DNA of 9,015 bases, from the NCBI GenBank assembly GCA_007119305.1, contig SKPY01000167.1, positions 1 through 9,015 of the forward strand. Reading direction: 5' to 3'. Below are positions 6,494 to 9,015 of this stretch, piece by piece. Position numbers and translations under genes: made by a program. This DNA is from Nitriliruptorales bacterium (GTDB taxonomy: Bacteria; Actinomycetota; Nitriliruptoria; Euzebyales; Egibacteraceae). Positions within the stretch are counted from its first letter, which is position 1; each line of letters starts with the position of its first letter. Under the pieces are notes generated by a model. That model searched no databases. It was not told the origin of the DNA and saw nothing but the letters and a program-made list of their open reading frames with translations.

Positions 6494-6907
6494 TCAGGCC
6501 TCGTCGAGCCGCGCGAGGACGCCGTGCTCGGCCAGGAAGCGCTCCAGGTCGGGCACGCAGGCAAGCCGGGCGAGGTCATGGCGGGACGCCCAGGTGACGG
6601 CGCTGGCGTCGTCGCCGGCACGCGCCGTGCCCTCCGGCGCGTGCACCCAGTAGTCGAGGATCACGTAGTGCCAGTCCGGGCCGAGACGCTCGGCGATGCC
6701 GCACAGCCCCCCGACCGTGCCCACGAGGCCGGTCTCCTCCCGCAGCTCCCGGAGGACGGCGTCGGCCAGCCGCTCGCCCGGGCGGACGCGCCCGCCCGGC
6801 AGCGACCAGCGCCCCGCCGCCGGCGGTCGGGCGCGGCGCACGAGGAGCAGGCGCCCCGCGCGCACGCACACCGCGCCGACGGCGACCTGCGGCGAGTTTA
6901 CGGCCAT
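6494..6907 (-). CDS. Nudix hydrolase, MutT/ADP-ribose pyrophosphatase-like
   Basis: This is a 137-residue single-domain Nudix pyrophosphohydrolase that would cleave a nucleoside diphosphate linked to another group, using Mg2+ or Mn2+. The Nudix box is complete: G39, E45, then R53-E54-L55, E57-E58 and G60-L61, matching GX5EX7REUXEEXGU exactly. The preceding strand-loop AGRWSLPGGR (31-40) is also typical. The substrate (8-oxo-dGTP, ADP-ribose, NADH or other) cannot be told from the sequence. The ATG at 6907 is preferred over a TTG at 6937: it starts directly before the first strand (MAVNSPQVAVGA), and the extra residues look non-coding. No Shine-Dalgarno precedes it. A TATTAC box 11 bases upstream suggests an almost leaderless transcript. 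It is divergent from the acidic membrane protein gene. Confidence 0.9.
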   Translation of the reverse strand: MAVNSPQVAVGAVCVRAGRLLLVRRARPPAAGRWSLPGGRVRPGERLADAVLRELREETGLVGTVGGLCGIAERLGPDWHYVILDYWVHAPEGTARAGDDASAVTWASRHDLARLACVPDLERFLAEHGVLARLDEA

Positions 6908-6918
6908 GGTCGCGGAGG

Positions 6919-6925
6919 GTAATAC
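6919..6925. promoter_or_regulatory. Possible shared bidirectional -10 element
   Basis: GTAATAC reads TAATAC on the plus strand (6920-6925) and TATTAC on the minus strand (6919-6924). It lies in the 54-base gap between the divergent Nudix and acidic membrane protein genes. Minus-strand transcription would start almost at the Nudix ATG. Plus-strand transcription would start near 6932, about 30 bases before the ATG at 6962. No good -35 is seen in either direction. Confidence 0.35.
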
Positions 6926-6961
6926 GCCGCTTCCCAAAGCAACCCGAGGAGCTGTTGAGTC

Positions 6962-7261
6962 ATGGCCCAGGAACCAGCGGGTACGGAACGCGAGGTCGTC
7001 CGGGAAGAGCCACCGCGCGGCGGCGGTCCGACGACGGCGATCATCGTGGCGGTCGTCGCGATCGTCGTGCTGGTCGTGCTCCTGTTCTTCTTCTTCACCC
7101 CGGGAGACGGGCCTGAGCTCGAGCCCGGCGTCAACGACGACCCCGACGCCGAGCTCGACATCGACGCCGACGTCGACGTGGACGACCCCGTCGACGACGA
7201 CGACGCCGGCAACGGTGAGGCCGACGACGACGCCGGCGACGACGACGGCGGCGACGACTGA
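6962..7261 (+). CDS. Small single-pass membrane protein with an aspartate-rich tail
   Basis: Function unknown. The protein has 99 residues. Residues 1-23 are a short polar N-terminus with three arginines. Residues 24-45 are one strong membrane helix (TTAIIVAVVAIVVLVV, then LLFFFF). Residues 47-99 are a low-complexity tail with 22 Asp and 4 Glu in 53 residues and no Lys or Arg. By the positive-inside rule the tail should face outward, where it could bind Ca2+ or Mg2+, interact with cationic partners or shape surface charge; this is inference. There is no signal peptidase or lipobox site. GAGGAG lies ten bases before the ATG. Membrane-helix hydrophobicity and a good ribosome site support a real gene, although the tail could partly reflect GAC codon repeats. 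The nearest neighbour is the divergent Nudix gene. Confidence 0.75.
   Translation: MAQEPAGTEREVVREEPPRGGGPTTAIIVAVVAIVVLVVLLFFFFTPGDGPELEPGVNDDPDAELDIDADVDVDDPVDDDDAGNGEADDDAGDDDGGDD
7130..7258 (+). repeat. GAC-rich low-complexity coding repeat
   Basis: The segment coding for the acidic tail is made largely of GAC codons with interspersed GTC, GCC and GAG. It contains stretches such as GACGTCGACGTGGACGAC and several GACGAC runs. Such trinucleotide runs can expand or contract by slippage, so tail length may vary between strains. Confidence 0.6.
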
Positions 7262-7310
7262 GCCTGCCGGTCCGGCGCGCCGCGCCGTCCGGGCTGGGCA
7301 CCGGAGGGGT

Positions 7311-7316
7311 TACAGT
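7311..7316 (+). promoter_or_regulatory. Possible -10 element for the acyl-CoA dehydrogenase gene
   Basis: TACAGT fits the TANNNT pattern and lies in the 105-base gap before the dehydrogenase start at 7367, giving a leader of about 45 bases. No clear -35 is seen. The start of this gap is GC-rich and able to fold (CGGCGCG/CGCGCCG at 7273-7287), but the loop is too short to call a terminator with confidence. Confidence 0.25.
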
Positions 7317-7366
7317 GACGAGCGTGGCGCAGCCGCGCCGCGACCGCCGGACCGGAGCAGGGCGCC

Positions 7367-8518
7367 GTGGTGGACTTCGATCTCGACGAGGAGCAAGCAC
7401 AGGTCCGCAGGCTCGCGCGGGACTTCTGCGACGCGGAGGTCGCCCCGCACGCCCGCGTGCTCGACCGCGCGGAGAGCTTCCCCGACGCGTTGCTGCCCAA
7501 GCTGTTCGAGATCGGGTTCCTCGGCGCCGCCATCCCCGAGCGGTACGGGGGGATGGGGCTCGACTACCTCTCCTACGGGCTCATCACCGAGGAGCTCGGG
7601 CGTGCGGACGCGGCGATCCGCTCGCTGGTCAGCGTCAACGTCGGGCTCGTCGCGCTCACGATCCTGCGCTGGGGGACCGAGGAGCAGAAGCACGCGTGGC
7701 TGCCCCGGCTCGTCGCGGAAGGGCTGGGCGCGTTCGGGCTGACCGAGCCGAACGCCGGCAGCGACCCGTCCGCCCTCACCACGGGCGCAAGCCGCGACGG
7801 TGACGACTGGATCCTGAACGGGTCCAAGATGTGGATCACCAACGGCGCTCGTGGGATCGTGACGATCGTCTTCGCCCGTGTGCAGGACGCCGCCGGCAGC
7901 GGGATCACCGCCTTCCTGGTGCCGCAGGACACGCCCGGCTACGAGGCCGTCTCGCTGAAGGGCAAGCTCGGCTTGCGTGCCGGCGACACCGCCGAGGTCG
8001 TGCTGCGCGACGTGCGGGTGCCGGACGCCTATCGCCTCGGCGAGATCGGCCAGGGGCTCAAGATCGCCTTGAACGCCCTCGACTCCGGCAGGTACTCGCT
8101 GGCCGCCGGCTGCACGGGCATCTCCCAGGCCTGCCTGGACGCCGCGTTGCGCTACGCCGACGAGCGCACGCAGTTCGGGCAGAAGATCGCCGGGTTCCAG
8201 CTCGTCCAGGCGCTGTTGTCGGAGATCTTCCTCGACCTGGAAGCCTCGCGCGCCCTGTACTGGAAGGTGGCCTGGAAGCACATGAAGGGCGAGCGCCACA
8301 CGGTCGAGTCGAGCGTCGCCAAGACGTTCTGCTCCGAAGCAGCCGTCCGCAACGCGAACCGGGCGGTCCAGGTGCACGGCGGGTACGGCTACTCCGACGA
8401 GTACCCCGTCGGCCGGTACTTGCGCGATGCTCGGGTGACCACCCTCTACGAGGGCACCAGCCAGATCCAGCGGCTGCTGCTCGGCCGGCACCTGACCGGC
8501 GAGAACGCGTTCACCTGA
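7367..8518 (+). CDS. Acyl-CoA dehydrogenase (FAD-dependent)
   Basis: This cytoplasmic flavoenzyme oxidises an acyl-CoA to the trans-2-enoyl-CoA and passes electrons to electron-transfer flavoprotein. It is used in fatty-acid beta-oxidation or branched-chain amino-acid breakdown. It has 383 residues, the normal family length. Visible signatures are GLTEPNAGSD (124-133), the FAD/substrate region WITNG (156-160), YADERTQFG (263-271), QVHGGYGYSDEY (335-346) and YEGTSQIQRLLLGR (361-374), where E362 sits at the catalytic-base position of the short- and medium-chain type. Chain-length preference cannot be read reliably. The start is GTG at 7367, with a second GTG directly after it at 7370; GGAG lies nine bases upstream. 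No electron-transfer flavoprotein, thiolase or CoA ligase gene is next to it in the window. Confidence 0.95.
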   Translation: MVDFDLDEEQAQVRRLARDFCDAEVAPHARVLDRAESFPDALLPKLFEIGFLGAAIPERYGGMGLDYLSYGLITEELGRADAAIRSLVSVNVGLVALTILRWGTEEQKHAWLPRLVAEGLGAFGLTEPNAGSDPSALTTGASRDGDDWILNGSKMWITNGARGIVTIVFARVQDAAGSGITAFLVPQDTPGYEAVSLKGKLGLRAGDTAEVVLRDVRVPDAYRLGEIGQGLKIALNALDSGRYSLAAGCTGISQACLDAALRYADERTQFGQKIAGFQLVQALLSEIFLDLEASRALYWKVAWKHMKGERHTVESSVAKTFCSEAAVRNANRAVQVHGGYGYSDEYPVGRYLRDARVTTLYEGTSQIQRLLLGRHLTGENAFT

Positions 8519-8545
8519 CGTGGCGGATCTGGCGCTTGCGCCTGC

Positions 8546-8551
8546 TAGCGT
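8546..8551 (+). promoter_or_regulatory. Possible -10 element for a leaderless PHP gene
   Basis: TAGCGT fits TANNNT and ends eight bases before the GTG at 8560, the spacing expected if transcription starts at or next to the start codon. No Shine-Dalgarno is visible before this GTG, which agrees with leaderless translation. No -35 is evident. Confidence 0.3.
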
Positions 8552-8559
8552 GCCATGCC

Positions 8560-9015
8560 GTGGCCTATGACCTGCACACCCACAGCGTCTGCTCGGACGG
8601 GACCCGCACGCCCGCGGAGGTCGTGACGCTGGCCGCGCAAGCAGGGCTTGCGGGCGTTGCGCTGACGGACCACGACACGCTGGCGGGCTGGGACGAGGCG
8701 CGGGTCGCGGCGATGGCGCATGAGGTGGAGTTCGTCCCCGGTATCGAGCTGTCGGCCGAGCGGGGAGACGCGAGCGTCCATCTGCTGGGCCTGTGGGTGG
8801 ACCGCGACGGCGGGGCCCTGGCCGCGGAGTGCGAGCGTCTCCGCGGCGAGCGTGAACGGCGCCTGACCGCGATGGTGGCCAAGCTGCGCGCCCTCGGGAT
8901 CAGCGTCAGCGAGCGGCGGGTGCGGGCGCTCGCCGCGGGTGCCCCGATCGGCCGCCCGCATCTCGCGGCGGCGCTCGTCGAGGCCGGCGCGGTGGGCGAT
9001 CACGACGCCGCGTTC
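8560..9015 (+). CDS. PHP-domain phosphoesterase, RNase AM/YciV (TrpH)-like, 3' end beyond window
   Basis: The first 152 residues of a PHP (polymerase and histidinol phosphatase) metallohydrolase are present; the frame is still open at the window edge. Metal-binding motifs are in place: DLHTHS (residues 4-9, H6 and H8), CSDGT with D13, LTDHDT (35-40), PGIELS (60-65, E63), VHLLG with H74, and GRPHLA with H134. This order and the text between the motifs match the YciV/RNase AM group. Members remove phosphate from 3',5'-bisphosphonucleotides or degrade short RNAs 5' to 3'; which activity applies here is inference. Full-length relatives are near 280 residues, so about half is missing. GTG at 8560 is chosen because family members begin a few residues before HTHS; the ATG at 8555 is in another frame. 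It lies 41 bases after the acyl-CoA dehydrogenase gene. Confidence 0.9.
   Translation, partial: MAYDLHTHSVCSDGTRTPAEVVTLAAQAGLAGVALTDHDTLAGWDEARVAAMAHEVEFVPGIELSAERGDASVHLLGLWVDRDGGALAAECERLRGERERRLTAMVAKLRALGISVSERRVRALAAGAPIGRPHLAAALVEAGAVGDHDAAF

Noticed and set aside
5320..6597. 425-codon plus-strand frame antisense to the unknown protein and Nudix gene
   Set aside because: The minus-strand genes have ribosome sites or a complete Nudix box. The antisense product is repetitive and crosses two genes and their intergenic promoter.
6908..6937. N-terminal extension of the Nudix protein from a TTG at 6937
   Set aside because: The ten extra residues are not Nudix-like, a TTG start is rarer, and the ATG at 6907 sits right before the first beta-strand with a -10-like box at the proper distance.
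7310..8491. 393-codon minus-strand frame antisense to the acyl-CoA dehydrogenase
   Set aside because: The plus strand carries all family signatures, so this is a shadow frame of codon bias.
8555..8557. ATG as the start of the PHP gene
   Set aside because: It is out of frame with the HTHS-containing reading frame; the GTG at 8560 is in frame and gives the usual short N-terminus.
8545..9003. 152-codon minus-strand frame at the right end
   Set aside because: The plus strand here encodes the PHP domain with HTHS, TDHDT and GIEL motifs; the minus-strand product has no recognisable feature.

Overview
The window is about 70% G+C with strong third-position G/C bias. It carries an LppM-type lipoprotein, a MutT-like Nudix hydrolase, an acyl-CoA dehydrogenase and an RNase AM/YciV-type PHP protein. 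This fits a high-GC Actinomycetota chromosome, and a deep-branching free-living lineage (Nitriliruptoria- or Acidimicrobiia-like) seems more likely than a mycobacterium. That placement is inference; there is no rRNA or marker gene here. I see no tRNA, rRNA, CRISPR array, insertion sequence, phage gene or attachment site.

Layout. Bases 1-297 hold no convincing gene but are rich in short perfect inverted repeats, some of which may terminate the next gene. On the minus strand, 298-2574 encodes a 758-residue PilB/GspE-type secretion ATPase. It has an N-terminal MshEN (c-di-GMP-binding type) domain, the motor core, four CxxC pairs (a double zinc ribbon) and a C-terminal response-regulator receiver domain. 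It is divergent from an LppM-like lipoprotein (2643-3386, plus). That lipoprotein converges on a minus-strand MFS transporter fused to a cyclic-nucleotide-binding domain (3412-5127). After a 195-base spacer come two more minus-strand genes: a protein of unknown function with a possible split-barrel region and a lysine/arginine-rich helical tail (5323-6390), and a Nudix hydrolase (6494-6907). The Nudix gene is divergent from a small membrane protein with an extremely aspartate-rich tail (6962-7261, plus). An acyl-CoA dehydrogenase (7367-8518) and the start of a PHP-domain phosphoesterase (8560 to the window end) follow on the plus strand.

How the genes fit together. This is not a single operon: strands alternate and most genes have their own putative promoter. 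The notable theme is signalling domains fused to envelope machinery. The pilus/secretion ATPase combines a candidate c-di-GMP sensor with a phospho-receiver, and the transporter carries a candidate cNMP sensor. The ATPase has no pilin, platform (PilC) or prepilin peptidase gene nearby, so its partners must lie elsewhere. The most interesting object in the window is this MshEN-ATPase-zinc ribbon-REC fusion. The remaining genes look like ordinary metabolic or housekeeping genes, with two lineage-specific unknowns (5323-6390 and 6962-7261).
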